Shown here: positions 24,628-32,472 of the stretch, piece after piece
Layout: every line of letters begins with the position of its first letter
Position numbering within the stretch: position 1 is the first letter of the stretch
DNA from: an uncultured beta proteobacterium
GTDB lineage: Bacteria; Pseudomonadota; Gammaproteobacteria; Burkholderiales; Burkholderiaceae_C
Length of the DNA stretch: 43,317 bases
Direction of reading: 5' to 3'
Assembly (NCBI GenBank): GCA_903861575.1
Contig: CAIOUR010000183.1
Coordinates: 1 to 43,317 of the forward strand
Notes under the pieces: generated by a model
The model's input: only the letters and a program-made list of their open reading frames with translations
Database searches by the model: none
What the model was told of the DNA's origin: nothing
Made by a program: the position numbers and the translations under genes

Positions 24628-25677
24628 TTACACATAATCCGCTCCGCCGCCCAGAACCAGATCACCGGCATCCGCCAATTTGCGCGCAGCGCGCATGATC
24701 ATTTTCTGTGCCTCTTCGACATCGGCCAGACGCATGGGGCCCAGGGCCTCCATATCATCTTTGAACATTCCGCGGGCACGCTCTGACATATTGCCAAGGA
24801 ACTTGTCCTTCACCGCATCGCTGGCACCTTTGAGTGCCTTCATCATGAGGTCTGGCTCGACATTGCGCATGATGGTCTGGATACCCTTGTTATCCACGCC
24901 CGTGAGGTTCTCAAATGTGAACATGTTGTCCTGGATCTTTTGCATCATGTCCGGGTCCAAGTCCTTGAGTCCCCCCATCACTGCTGCTTCCAACGCAGTC
25001 TTCGTTAAATTCATAATGCTCGCGGCAGCTTTAACACCCCCAAAACTCGACGATTTGGCCGAGCTGTTGGAAGAAAACTGCTTCTTCATAATGGCTTCGA
25101 GTTCCACCATGGCCGAGGGCTGAACCGTCTCCAGGCTGGCGACGCGCTGAATCACTTCGGCACGGCTGTCACCAGGCAGGAACGACAAAACGTCCGCTGC
25201 AACGACGGGCTCGAGTACCGACAAAATAATCGCGACCACTTGGGGGTGTTCGGCCTGGATCATGTCGGCGATTGAGCGCGCGTCCATCCACGACAGAATT
25301 TCCAGGCCTTTGCTACCAGCTCCCGGGGATATACGGCCCAGCACGGATGCGGCCTTGTCATCCCCCAAAGCCCGCTTGAATACCTTTTCCACGTAGTCTG
25401 CCGTACCCAGGGCCAGGCTGGTTTGCTTTTTGATCGTCGCAACAAATTCGTCGAGTACGACGTTGATGGCCTCTTGCGACAAGTCTTGCACCTGCACCAT
25501 CGCAGCTCCCAGCGCCTGCACTTCTTTCGGGTTGAGAAACCGGATGATGTCGGAGGCCTGCTCTTCACCCAGCAACAACATCAGCACCGCCGCGCGCTGC
25601 GTGCTCGTCATGTTGGCCATTTCCTGGCGTAAAGCCTCGGTGGCGTAGCCGTCGGCGCTGGTATCTGGATCTGCCAT
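24628..25677 (-). CDS. fliG: Flagellar motor switch protein FliG
   Basis: A C-ring rotor protein that interacts with MotA and sets the direction of rotation. 349 residues. The N-terminal domain (MTSTQRAAVLMLLLGEEQASDIIRFL) binds FliF. The middle domain carries the EHPQ motif in QAEHPQVVAIIL. The C-terminal domain holds the torque helix, with charged residues around MSERARGMFKDDMEALGPMRLADVEEAQ. The N-terminal ~20 residues are an acidic extension; Met20 or Met23 could also serve as starts. It lies 43 bases after fliF, in the same transcript. Confidence 0.95.
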   Translation of the reverse strand: MADPDTSADGYATEALRQEMANMTSTQRAAVLMLLLGEEQASDIIRFLNPKEVQALGAAMVQVQDLSQEAINVVLDEFVATIKKQTSLALGTADYVEKVFKRALGDDKAASVLGRISPGAGSKGLEILSWMDARSIADMIQAEHPQVVAIILSVLEPVVAADVLSFLPGDSRAEVIQRVASLETVQPSAMVELEAIMKKQFSSNSSAKSSSFGGVKAAASIMNLTKTALEAAVMGGLKDLDPDMMQKIQDNMFTFENLTGVDNKGIQTIMRNVEPDLMMKALKGASDAVKDKFLGNMSERARGMFKDDMEALGPMRLADVEEAQKMIMRAARKLADAGDLVLGGGADYV

Positions 25678-25720
25678 GGTGAGAATCGTTCGCTAAAAGA
25701 ATGGGACGCGCTGGCGCCGC

Positions 25721-27721
25721 TTAGCCAATCTTGATCATGTTCTTCAAGACGCTGGCAACGCGACCTTGGTCTTCTGCAACCACCATACGGATCAGCGCCA
25801 CCTTGTCATCATAGGTGTTAGCGGTGTCGAGCATCTCTGCAGAGATATTGGATTTCTTGGGCTTCATCTTGGCTTTGATTTCTTCCAAAGTCTCAGCGGC
25901 GTTGCCCTCTTCTTCCGCGGCGGCGGGGTTCTCCAGCGCCAGGGCTTCGCGTTTAGCTGCTTCTTCCGCCGCGATAACAGCCTGTGCAGCGGCTGCAATG
26001 GCTTCTTGCTCAGCCTGAATCGCTTTGGCAGCGGCTGCGGCTGCCTCTTTTTCTTTGTTCAATGTATGCATCACATACGGACGCACGATGATCAATAAAA
26101 ACCCGATGAACGCGACCCCCAGGGTTGCCACTTTGATGCTGTTCATGATCGATTCATCCTTGTACCAGGGAACGCTCAGGTCCATGGGTGTTTCCGGCTC
26201 AAACTTGGCTTGCACCACGCTGACCACGTCTTTGCGGGCTTCATCAAAACCCACCACCCCACGCACCAACTGTGTCATACGCTCAATTTCCTCAGGCGTA
26301 TAAGGGTTTGGCACGGGTGGCACATCTTCGCCTTTGTCATTCTTTGGTTGGGGCGTAGGCGCACGTTCGTTAATAACCACCGCGACACTCAAGCGCTGGA
26401 TTTCACCAGTGGCGCTCTTGGTGTGGCGCACGGAGCGGTCGATTTCGTAATTGCGGGTGCTGCGCGAAGCGATCGTATTGCGCTCATCCGTTGCACTGGG
26501 GGTTACAGACTGGGTGTTGGCGCTGGTGGATGGCGTCGGGGGTGCGGTATTGGACAAGGTGCCGGGAACGCCACCCGCTTCTTTGGAGCTGTTCCGGTCC
26601 TCGCTCAAAATCTCGGAGCGGGTTTTGGGCCCCTTTCCAGCGGTGTCGTAGTCTTCAACCGTGGTTTCGGTCTGGCTGAAATCCAGCGCCAGGTTGACCT
26701 GCGAACGCACATTGGCCTCACCCACAATCGGCGAAAGAATTTGCAGCACGCGCTGGCGGTAAAGGTCTTCCTGGCTTTGCTTGTGTTTTGTCTGACCCGC
26801 GTTCAACCCCATGGCCTGGTCGGTGGCGCTGTCCGTCATCAATTTACCGAAGTTGTCAACGATCACCACATTGTCTGGCGTGAGAAGTGGAACGCTCGAA
26901 GCAATGAGGTGCACCATGGCTTGAACTTGCAGCGGGCTAACCGTGCGTCCGGACTGCGGGGTGACTACCACTGAAGCCTTGGGCGGCGTGCGGTCGCGCA
27001 CAAATACCGATGGCTTGGTGATAGCCAAATGCACACGGGCGGCCTGGATCGTCTCAATTTGCAAAATGGTGCGCGCCAGTTCCTGCTCCATGGCCGCGTT
27101 GTAGCGGGCTTGTTCCATGAATTGGCTTGTCGTCAAAGCCGACTGCTCTTTCAGGGCATCCAAGCCTGTTGGCATCGTCTTTGGCAATCCTTTGGAGGCC
27201 AAAAATATGCGCGCCGCGTGGTAGCGGTCGGTCGGTACGGTGACCTGACCGTTGGAGCTGTCAATGATCGGCTTGTAGTCTGCGGCTTTCAGAGCCTCGA
27301 ACACCGCTTGCTGATCCCCTTCGGTCACGCCGGTCATCACGGGACGGTAGGCGGGCTGGTTCATGGCGACAAAAATGATCGCGAACAACAGGCATACCAG
27401 CGCAATCACCAACACCGGCAAAGCCCGCTTGACAGCGGGTTGCGCCAGGGTGCGCTGCAGGGGTCCAAACAAACCGCTGTAGTCTTCCGGCGCCACCATA
27501 GCGCCGTTGTTGTAACCATTGGCAACCATGCCGCCGCCATTGTTCATACCGTTATTCATGCTGTTGGCGTTTGCCATGGTGCCGCCGTTGCCCGGGTTAT
27601 TGGTCGCCAGACTACCGCCTTGGCCTCCGGCGCGGCGATCATTGCCGCTGCGGGTCGTCAGCGGCTGCTCTTCAACCGAAGCGGGTACAAAAGTGCCGGT
27701 GTTTGCAAGTGCGGTGGCCAT
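25721..27721 (-). CDS. fliF: Flagellar M-ring protein FliF with Asn/Gly/Met-rich N-terminal extension
   Basis: It forms the MS-ring in the inner membrane. 666 residues, versus ~550 usual. The first transmembrane helix is at about 100-120; family members normally start only 20-40 residues before it. The extension (33-75) is very rich in Asn, Gly and Met. Ring-building motifs follow: AKLPVL-type helix, YRPVMTGVTEGDQQAVFEAL and YNAAMEQELARTI. The second transmembrane helix is near 545-565 (VATLGVAFIGFLLIIVRPYV). An Ala/Glu-rich region and the FliG-binding tail (DDKVALIRMVVAEDQGRVASVLKNMI) close the protein. ATG 27721 has only a weak ribosome site; internal Met49 or Met75 are alternative starts. 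Confidence 0.93.
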   Translation of the reverse strand: MATALANTGTFVPASVEEQPLTTRSGNDRRAGGQGGSLATNNPGNGGTMANANSMNNGMNNGGGMVANGYNNGAMVAPEDYSGLFGPLQRTLAQPAVKRALPVLVIALVCLLFAIIFVAMNQPAYRPVMTGVTEGDQQAVFEALKAADYKPIIDSSNGQVTVPTDRYHAARIFLASKGLPKTMPTGLDALKEQSALTTSQFMEQARYNAAMEQELARTILQIETIQAARVHLAITKPSVFVRDRTPPKASVVVTPQSGRTVSPLQVQAMVHLIASSVPLLTPDNVVIVDNFGKLMTDSATDQAMGLNAGQTKHKQSQEDLYRQRVLQILSPIVGEANVRSQVNLALDFSQTETTVEDYDTAGKGPKTRSEILSEDRNSSKEAGGVPGTLSNTAPPTPSTSANTQSVTPSATDERNTIASRSTRNYEIDRSVRHTKSATGEIQRLSVAVVINERAPTPQPKNDKGEDVPPVPNPYTPEEIERMTQLVRGVVGFDEARKDVVSVVQAKFEPETPMDLSVPWYKDESIMNSIKVATLGVAFIGFLLIIVRPYVMHTLNKEKEAAAAAAKAIQAEQEAIAAAAQAVIAAEEAAKREALALENPAAAEEEGNAAETLEEIKAKMKPKKSNISAEMLDTANTYDDKVALIRMVVAEDQGRVASVLKNMIKIG

Positions 27722-27765
27722 ATAACAAGTCTTTCAGCGCGGTATGTGTCGAACGGAGTGCTGGC

Positions 27766-28104
27766 TTAAACCGGCATGTTCATGATGTCTTCGTAGGCTT
27801 TTAGTACCTTGTTGCGTACCTGCAGCGTAGCTTCGAAGGACAGTGATGCCTTTTGCATCTTCAAGACCACATCCGTCAGTGGCACTTGTTCACCGCGCTC
27901 GAAAGCGCTGTTGGTTTCCTGCGAGTCCAGCTGCAGGCTGTTGGTCTCTTTCACTGCCTGTCGGACCATGTCCGAAAAGTCAGATTTGGCAACTGTCTGC
28001 CCGCCCAAACCATCCACGCCCACACCACTGGCCTGCTCGGCGTGGCTCTTCAAGGTCTGCAACATCGAGGCGATGCTGGATGCGGAGGTGGCTTTTTCAA
28101 TCAT
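27766..28104 (-). CDS. fliE: Flagellar hook-basal body protein FliE
   Basis: A 112-residue protein joining the MS-ring to the rod. The conserved C-terminal half is clear: DFSDMVRQAVKETNSLQLDSQE, VPLTDVVLKMQKASLSFEATLQVRNKVLKAYEDIMNMPV at the end (each part typical of FliE). AAGGA lies eight bases before ATG 28104. It follows the sigma-54 activator gene by 29 bases and precedes fliF by 44, so the flagellar operon here is activator-fliE-fliF-fliG-fliH-fliI-fliJ, or starts within the activator gene. Confidence 0.95.
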   Translation of the reverse strand: MIEKATSASSIASMLQTLKSHAEQASGVGVDGLGGQTVAKSDFSDMVRQAVKETNSLQLDSQETNSAFERGEQVPLTDVVLKMQKASLSFEATLQVRNKVLKAYEDIMNMPV

Positions 28105-28133
28105 GGCGTATGTCCTTGTAGGTGCGGCGCAGG

Positions 28134-29609
28134 TCAGGCCGTAGAGCCCACGGCGTCAGGCGTTTCGCGCAAGCGCGCGAGCTTGTAGCGCAGAGTGCGA
28201 GGGCTGATACCCAGCTTCTGGGCAGCTTCCTCACGGCTTTTGCTCTCCATGAGCGCTGCCTGGATCACTGCAAACTCGCTGTGCTTGACTGTGGCGTGCA
28301 AGCTCTGTGGCATGGCCTGAGCGGGATGCACTGCAGGCTTATCAAAGGACATGGGGTTGTAAGCAGCATTGCCTGGAGCAGCCAAATCCATACCGCGCAT
28401 AAAGTCCAAGGGATTGATTGAGTCGTCGAACATCAGATGCGCCAAATCAATCACGTGGTCACCTGAAATCACCATGGCCCGCTGCACGACGTTTTCAAGC
28501 TCACGCACATTGCCGGGCCAGCTGTAGTCCAGCAGGGCATGCTGTGCTTCAGGGGTCAGCTCCCAAGGCTGGGTTTGGGTGTTCGCGCAATTGCGCGCCA
28601 GCATGCGCACCACCATCGGGAGGATGTCGCCCTTGCGCTCACGCAGAGGCGGAATACGCAGCTTAAAAGTGCTCAGGCGGAAATACAGGTCTTCGCGGAA
28701 TTCACGCTGGGCGATCGCATCGCGCAGATTTTTGTTAGTCGCGGCGACGATTTTCACGTTCAACGCAACCGGGCGCTCGGAACCCAGGCGGGTCAGCATG
28801 CGCTCTTGCAGCACCCGCAGCAACTTGGACTGCAAGTGCATGGGCAGCTCGCCGATTTCATCGAGGAACAGGGTACCCCCCTGTGCTTGTTCAAACAAGC
28901 CGCGGTGGTCTTTCACCGCACCAGTAAACGCACCCTTCTCATGACCGAAGAGCAGGTCCTCCATCATGTGCTCGGGCAGCGCTGCGCAGTTCAGGCCGAC
29001 AAAAGGGCCGCGTGCGACGACGGATGATTCATGCAGAACGCGCGCCAAGACCTCTTTACCTGCACCAGTCGGGCCTTCGATCAACACATTGACATTGGCT
29101 AACGCCACACGCTGGGCCAAGGCCAGCAGATTGCGGCTTACCGGATCCACGTAAATGACGTCGCGCACCGCTGGCACCGCAGAGGCTTTCGAAGCAGGCG
29201 TCTCAGAACCCTTTTCCAGCTCAGGCTGCTGTACCGGTTGCAGGGCAGCCTCCCAAGTGGCGACAGCCCAGTCATCGGTGGCGATCACATGCAGGGCGCC
29301 TGTGCGCATGGCAGCCACAGTGACTTCCAAATTGCGCCGCTCCACGCGGCAGAGAATGGACGGGCGTTTGAAATCGCTTGGGCATGCATCAATCAGGTCT
29401 TTGACGGCATGCAAAAGTTCACAGTCTTGGCCCAATCCCACGACGACCAGATCAACCATGCCAGCCCGTATCGGCGCGCCCAGCTCATCAAGGGTGCGGA
29501 CAACCTGCACGTCCATGCCCAGATCGGTCAAGGCAGACTGATCCTGCGGCCGCAGCGCCCGGAAGGGGTCCAGCCACAAAGCATGGAGAGGATGGGTCGT
29601 ATTGGACAT
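28134..29609 (-). CDS. Sigma-54-dependent flagellar activator (FleQ/FlrC/FlbD-like)
   Basis: A bacterial enhancer-binding protein, 491 residues. The N-terminal ~125 residues look like a receiver domain without the phosphorylatable Asp (the strand-3 end reads VDLVVVGLG), as in FleQ-type regulators. The AAA+ domain (about 155-390) has Walker A EGPTGAGKEVLARVLH, the sigma-54 contact motif GAFTGA, Walker B GGTLFLDEIGELP, and the arginine finger region in DLYFRLSTFKLRIPPLRERKGD. The C-terminal Fis-type helix-turn-helix is REEAAQKLGISPRTLRYKLARLRE. It is directly upstream of fliE, so it probably drives flagellar genes. A sigma-54 promoter, found at 29646-29661, precedes the gene itself. Confidence 0.92.
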   Translation of the reverse strand: MSNTTHPLHALWLDPFRALRPQDQSALTDLGMDVQVVRTLDELGAPIRAGMVDLVVVGLGQDCELLHAVKDLIDACPSDFKRPSILCRVERRNLEVTVAAMRTGALHVIATDDWAVATWEAALQPVQQPELEKGSETPASKASAVPAVRDVIYVDPVSRNLLALAQRVALANVNVLIEGPTGAGKEVLARVLHESSVVARGPFVGLNCAALPEHMMEDLLFGHEKGAFTGAVKDHRGLFEQAQGGTLFLDEIGELPMHLQSKLLRVLQERMLTRLGSERPVALNVKIVAATNKNLRDAIAQREFREDLYFRLSTFKLRIPPLRERKGDILPMVVRMLARNCANTQTQPWELTPEAQHALLDYSWPGNVRELENVVQRAMVISGDHVIDLAHLMFDDSINPLDFMRGMDLAAPGNAAYNPMSFDKPAVHPAQAMPQSLHATVKHSEFAVIQAALMESKSREEAAQKLGISPRTLRYKLARLRETPDAVGSTA

Positions 29610-29625
29610 CGGTAAACGTGTTTAT

Positions 29626-29641
29626 AGGGTTCGGAAACCCT
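29626..29641. promoter_or_regulatory. Inverted repeat at the predicted transcription start of the sigma-54 activator gene
   Basis: AGGGTT (29626-29631) and AACCCT (29636-29641) are perfect 6-bp arms around CGGA. The repeat covers the start of transcription predicted from the -24/-12 element next to it and would fold in the leader or act as an operator. Its protein partner is unknown. Confidence 0.35.
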
Positions 29642-29645
29642 GATA

Positions 29646-29661
29646 AGCAGGAGCCGTGCCA
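29646..29661 (-). promoter_or_regulatory. Sigma-54 (-24/-12) promoter of the flagellar activator gene
   Basis: The minus strand reads TGGCACGGCTCCTGCT from 29661 down to 29646. It has GG and GC elements ten bases apart and matches the consensus TGGCAC-N5-TTGC(A/T) at all but one fixed position (C in place of the first T). The predicted start of transcription is near 29635, about 26 bases before the ATG at 29609. It suggests RpoN control of the gene for an RpoN activator. Confidence 0.65.
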
Positions 29662-29697
29662 CCAAATTTTGTCGGTTTGTCGACGCCTTCCCGACCT

Positions 29698-29715
29698 GCG
29701 GCAAGTGCTTGCCGC
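29698..29715. promoter_or_regulatory. 18-bp palindrome, possible enhancer site
   Basis: GCGGCAAG (29698-29705) and CTTGCCGC (29708-29715) are perfect 8-bp arms around TG. The centre lies about 70 bp upstream of the predicted sigma-54 start of transcription, a plausible place for an enhancer-binding protein site. It is also just after the stop of the Cys4 gene (29750), so a hairpin function at the mRNA end is the alternative. Confidence 0.35.
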
Positions 29716-29749
29716 TATGGGGCCCAGAGAGCCCCTCGCCTGCCGCGCC

Positions 29750-29989
29750 TCAGCGTTGCATGGCAAACCCAGCTCTTGCGGGCGCGGGCTTGGGCACTTG
29801 GGGCTTGGCGTCAAAGCCTTGGCAGGGTCGCCCGTCCAAAGCCAAGACTTGTTGGGCCGGCATCATGCGTGACTTGAAACCCAACAGGCGGCAGCTATAC
29901 GGAAGCTTGGGATCCCAACTGGTGGCGAAAAATCGGCACTTCCAGCAGTTCACTGGGACCGTGCTATCCAAAGTGGGTAAGTTAGGCAT
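29750..29989 (-). CDS. Small four-cysteine (zinc-ribbon-like) protein
   Basis: A 79-residue protein from ATG 29989. The order NCWKCRFFATSWDPKLPYSC, GFKSR, then GRPC gives a CxxC followed by two single cysteines, a likely structural metal site. I recall a widespread small proteobacterial family with the pattern C-x-x-C-R-x-F, W-D-P-x-x-P-x-x-C-R, G-F-K-S; its function is not known to me, and I cannot confirm the match. The gene lies upstream of the flagellar activator on the same strand (140 bases between) and is divergent from the GlxA-like regulator. An in-frame upstream start (30052) would add 21 residues without the pattern. Confidence 0.68.
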   Translation of the reverse strand: MPNLPTLDSTVPVNCWKCRFFATSWDPKLPYSCRLLGFKSRMMPAQQVLALDGRPCQGFDAKPQVPKPAPARAGFAMQR

Positions 29990-30105
29990 ATGCCGTGACG
30001 AGCAATAACCGGGCCAGCCAAGATATTGCCGCCGTGTTGCCCCACCGGCCACCCGGGCGCTACAGTCCAGCGACTAGCAACAATACCCTTCGCGCCGTCG
30101 CCGCC

Positions 30106-31134
30106 ATGAAAGCCAGCCCTGACATACCGCACCGTCGTGCTTCCGCACAGCCGCGCCAATCGCTGGTCTTCGGCCTGGTAGTAGTCCCGAATTTTTCGCT
30201 GATTGCGCTGCGTGCCTGTGTCGATCCGCTGCGGCTGGCCAACCAGGTCTTGGGGCACACCGCCTACCGTTCGGTATTGCTCTCGGTGGACGGCGGGCTG
30301 GTGCCTTCGAGCGACGGTATTCAGGTGATGACCCAGCACAGCCTGGCGGGGGCACCTGCGCTGGACGTGGTTTTTGTGATCGGACCCAACCCGATCCCCA
30401 AGCGGGGCTTGCGCCCGCTCACGCTATGGCTGAAAAAAATGGCAGCCAGCGGCATTCCGCTGGGCGGCATCGATACCGGCGCCTACCTGATGGCGCAGGC
30501 CGGCTTGCTGGACGGCTACCGCAGCACCATCCACTGGGAGGACCATGAGGCCTTAGCTGAACAGTTCCCCAAAATCATCGTGACCCAGCATTTTTTTGAA
30601 GTCGACCGCGACCGCTATACCTGCAGCGGCGGCGTGGCGCCGCTGGACTTGATGACCTATCTGCTCACGCAAGCGCCCGGCAGCCGCCAACTGGCCAACG
30701 AGGTTGCGAACCTGCTGGTGGTCGAACGGCGTAGCCTGACGGATGTGCAAACCGTGTCCATCATCCACCAGAGCCGGGTCACCCACCCGAAGGCGGTCGA
30801 GGCGCTGCGCTTGATGGAAGCCAATGTGGCCGAACCGCTGACCATGGCCGAGGTCGCGCAGTTCACCGGCATGGCCTTGCGCAGCTTGCAACGTTTATTC
30901 AAAACCAAATTTGGCAAAACGCCGGAGCGTGTGTATTTGGACATCCGCCTGGCACAGGCGCGCTTGTTGGTGCAACGCAGCGACAAAAGCATCCGAGAGA
31001 TCGCCGCGGCAACTGGTTTTGCATCCCCATCGCACCTGACCGCCCGGTACACGCCCCGTTACGGCGCTTCGCCCCAAAAAGAACGGGAGAAGCGGGATGT
31101 AGGATTGGCATTTAAGGAAAGAATGTTGTCGTAA
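30106..31134 (+). CDS. GlxA/GbdR-type AraC-family transcriptional regulator
   Basis: 342 residues from ATG 30106. The N-terminal DJ-1/PfpI-like (class I amidotransferase-like) domain (about 15-185) shows FGLVVVPNFSLIALRACVDPLR and GIDTGAYLMAQAGLLDGYRSTIHWED. The AraC domain has two helix-turn-helix units, MAEVAQFTGMALRSLQRLFK and IREIAAATGFASPSHLTARY. This architecture includes GbdR, ArgR and CdhR, which sense glycine betaine derivatives, arginine or carnitine. Next to creatinase, a creatine or sarcosine signal is the natural guess. GTG 29995 would extend it by 37 residues. A weak -35/-10 pair (TTGCCC 30037, TACAGT 30061, 18 bases apart) lies inside that extension and favours the shorter start. 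Confidence 0.88.
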   Translation: MKASPDIPHRRASAQPRQSLVFGLVVVPNFSLIALRACVDPLRLANQVLGHTAYRSVLLSVDGGLVPSSDGIQVMTQHSLAGAPALDVVFVIGPNPIPKRGLRPLTLWLKKMAASGIPLGGIDTGAYLMAQAGLLDGYRSTIHWEDHEALAEQFPKIIVTQHFFEVDRDRYTCSGGVAPLDLMTYLLTQAPGSRQLANEVANLLVVERRSLTDVQTVSIIHQSRVTHPKAVEALRLMEANVAEPLTMAEVAQFTGMALRSLQRLFKTKFGKTPERVYLDIRLAQARLLVQRSDKSIREIAAATGFASPSHLTARYTPRYGASPQKEREKRDVGLAFKERMLS

Positions 31135-31206
31135 TAGAGAAACCATCGACCGGCGCTTGCCGCAATACTGAACGACTTTCGACCCGTCCATTAGGAGTTT
31201 TCCGCC

Positions 31207-32418
31207 ATGACCATGCCCGACCTGATTTACATCGACAACGGCGAGCGCGTTCGCCACAGCTTCTCAGACGCCGAGTACGCCAACCGCATCGGCAAGCTGC
31301 GCGCCATGATGGCCAAAAAAGGGGTGGACACGGTGCTGTTCACCAGCTACCACAACATCAATTACTACAGCGACTTTTTGTACTGCTCCTTCGGCCGCTT
31401 CTACGGCCTGGTGGTGACGCAGGACAAGACCGTGATCATTGCGGCCAACATCGACGGTGGCCAACCCTGGCGCAAGGGTGTTTGCGACCGCGCAGTGATC
31501 TACACCGACTGGCAGCAAGGCAATTACTTCCGTGCGCTGGCGCAAGAGATTCCCAACAAGGGCCGCGTGGGCCTGGAATTTGACCACCTGCCGCTGGAGC
31601 GCATGGACAAGATCAAAGCCGCCCTGCCCGGCGTGGAGTTCGTGAACATTGCGGCGGACTGCATGCGGATGCGCATGGTCAAGTCCGCCGAAGAAATCGA
31701 ATTCATCAAAAACGGCGCACAGGTGTGCGACGTGGGCGGCGCCGCTTTGGTAGCCGCCGTGCACGCGGGCGTGCCCGAACACGAAGTGGCCTTGGCCTCG
31801 ACCCAAGCCATGGTGCGCGAGATTGCCAAGCGCTACCCGCACACCGAGCTGATGGACACCTGGACCTGGTTCCAGTCCGGCATCAACACCGACGGCGCGC
31901 ACAACCCGGTGACCACCCGCAAAGTGCAGCACGGCGACATCCTGAGCCTGAACTGCTTCTCGATGATTTCGGGCTACTACACCGCGCTGGAGCGCACGCT
32001 GTTCTTCGGCGATGTGGATCCGGCGTCACTGCGGCTGTGGGAAATCAATGTGCGCGTGCACGAAGAGGGGCAAAAGCTGGTCAAGCCCGGCGTGCGCTGC
32101 TGCGATGTGGCCCATGCGCTGAACAGGATTTATGAAGAGTACGATGTGCTGAAGTACCGCACCTTCGGTTACGGGCACTCTTTTGGTGTGCTCTCGCACT
32201 ATTACGGGCGCGAAGCGGGCCTGGAATTCCGCGAAGACATCGATACGGTGCTCGAACCGGGCATGGTGGTGTCGATAGAACCGATGATCATGTTGCCCGA
32301 AGGCATGCCCGGCGCGGGTGGTTACCGAGAGCACGACATCCTCGTCGTCACGGATACAGGCCATGTGAACATTACGGGTTTCCCCTATGGTCCCAAGCAC
32401 AACGTTATCCCCGCGTAG
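31207..32418 (+). CDS. Creatinase (creatine amidinohydrolase)
   Basis: It hydrolyses creatine to sarcosine and urea (EC 3.5.3.3) in the cytoplasm, without a metal despite its aminopeptidase-P 'pita-bread' fold. At 403 residues it has the same length as Pseudomonas putida creatinase, which I recall as closely matching, including FTSYHNINYYSDFLYCSFGR and DTWTWFQSGINTDGAHNPVT. The active-site residues sit at the same numbers: His232, Glu262, Arg335 and Glu358. The C-terminal signature EPGMVVSIEPMIMLPEGMPG is intact. TAGGAG precedes ATG. It follows the regulator by 72 bases and precedes the ABC importer by 54, so one transcript is likely. The sarcosine product fits the flavoprotein gene at the right edge. 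Confidence 0.96.
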   Translation: MTMPDLIYIDNGERVRHSFSDAEYANRIGKLRAMMAKKGVDTVLFTSYHNINYYSDFLYCSFGRFYGLVVTQDKTVIIAANIDGGQPWRKGVCDRAVIYTDWQQGNYFRALAQEIPNKGRVGLEFDHLPLERMDKIKAALPGVEFVNIAADCMRMRMVKSAEEIEFIKNGAQVCDVGGAALVAAVHAGVPEHEVALASTQAMVREIAKRYPHTELMDTWTWFQSGINTDGAHNPVTTRKVQHGDILSLNCFSMISGYYTALERTLFFGDVDPASLRLWEINVRVHEEGQKLVKPGVRCCDVAHALNRIYEEYDVLKYRTFGYGHSFGVLSHYYGREAGLEFREDIDTVLEPGMVVSIEPMIMLPEGMPGAGGYREHDILVVTDTGHVNITGFPYGPKHNVIPA

Positions 32419-32472
32419 GCACATAGTTTGCTAACCTTGAGAGCTTGACCTGAAACAAAAGAATTCGTACCC

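Noticed and set aside
28105-28135. Sigma-54 promoter directly upstream of fliE
   Set aside because: A GG-N10-GC pair can be found on the minus strand, but the bases around it do not match TGGCAC and TTGC.
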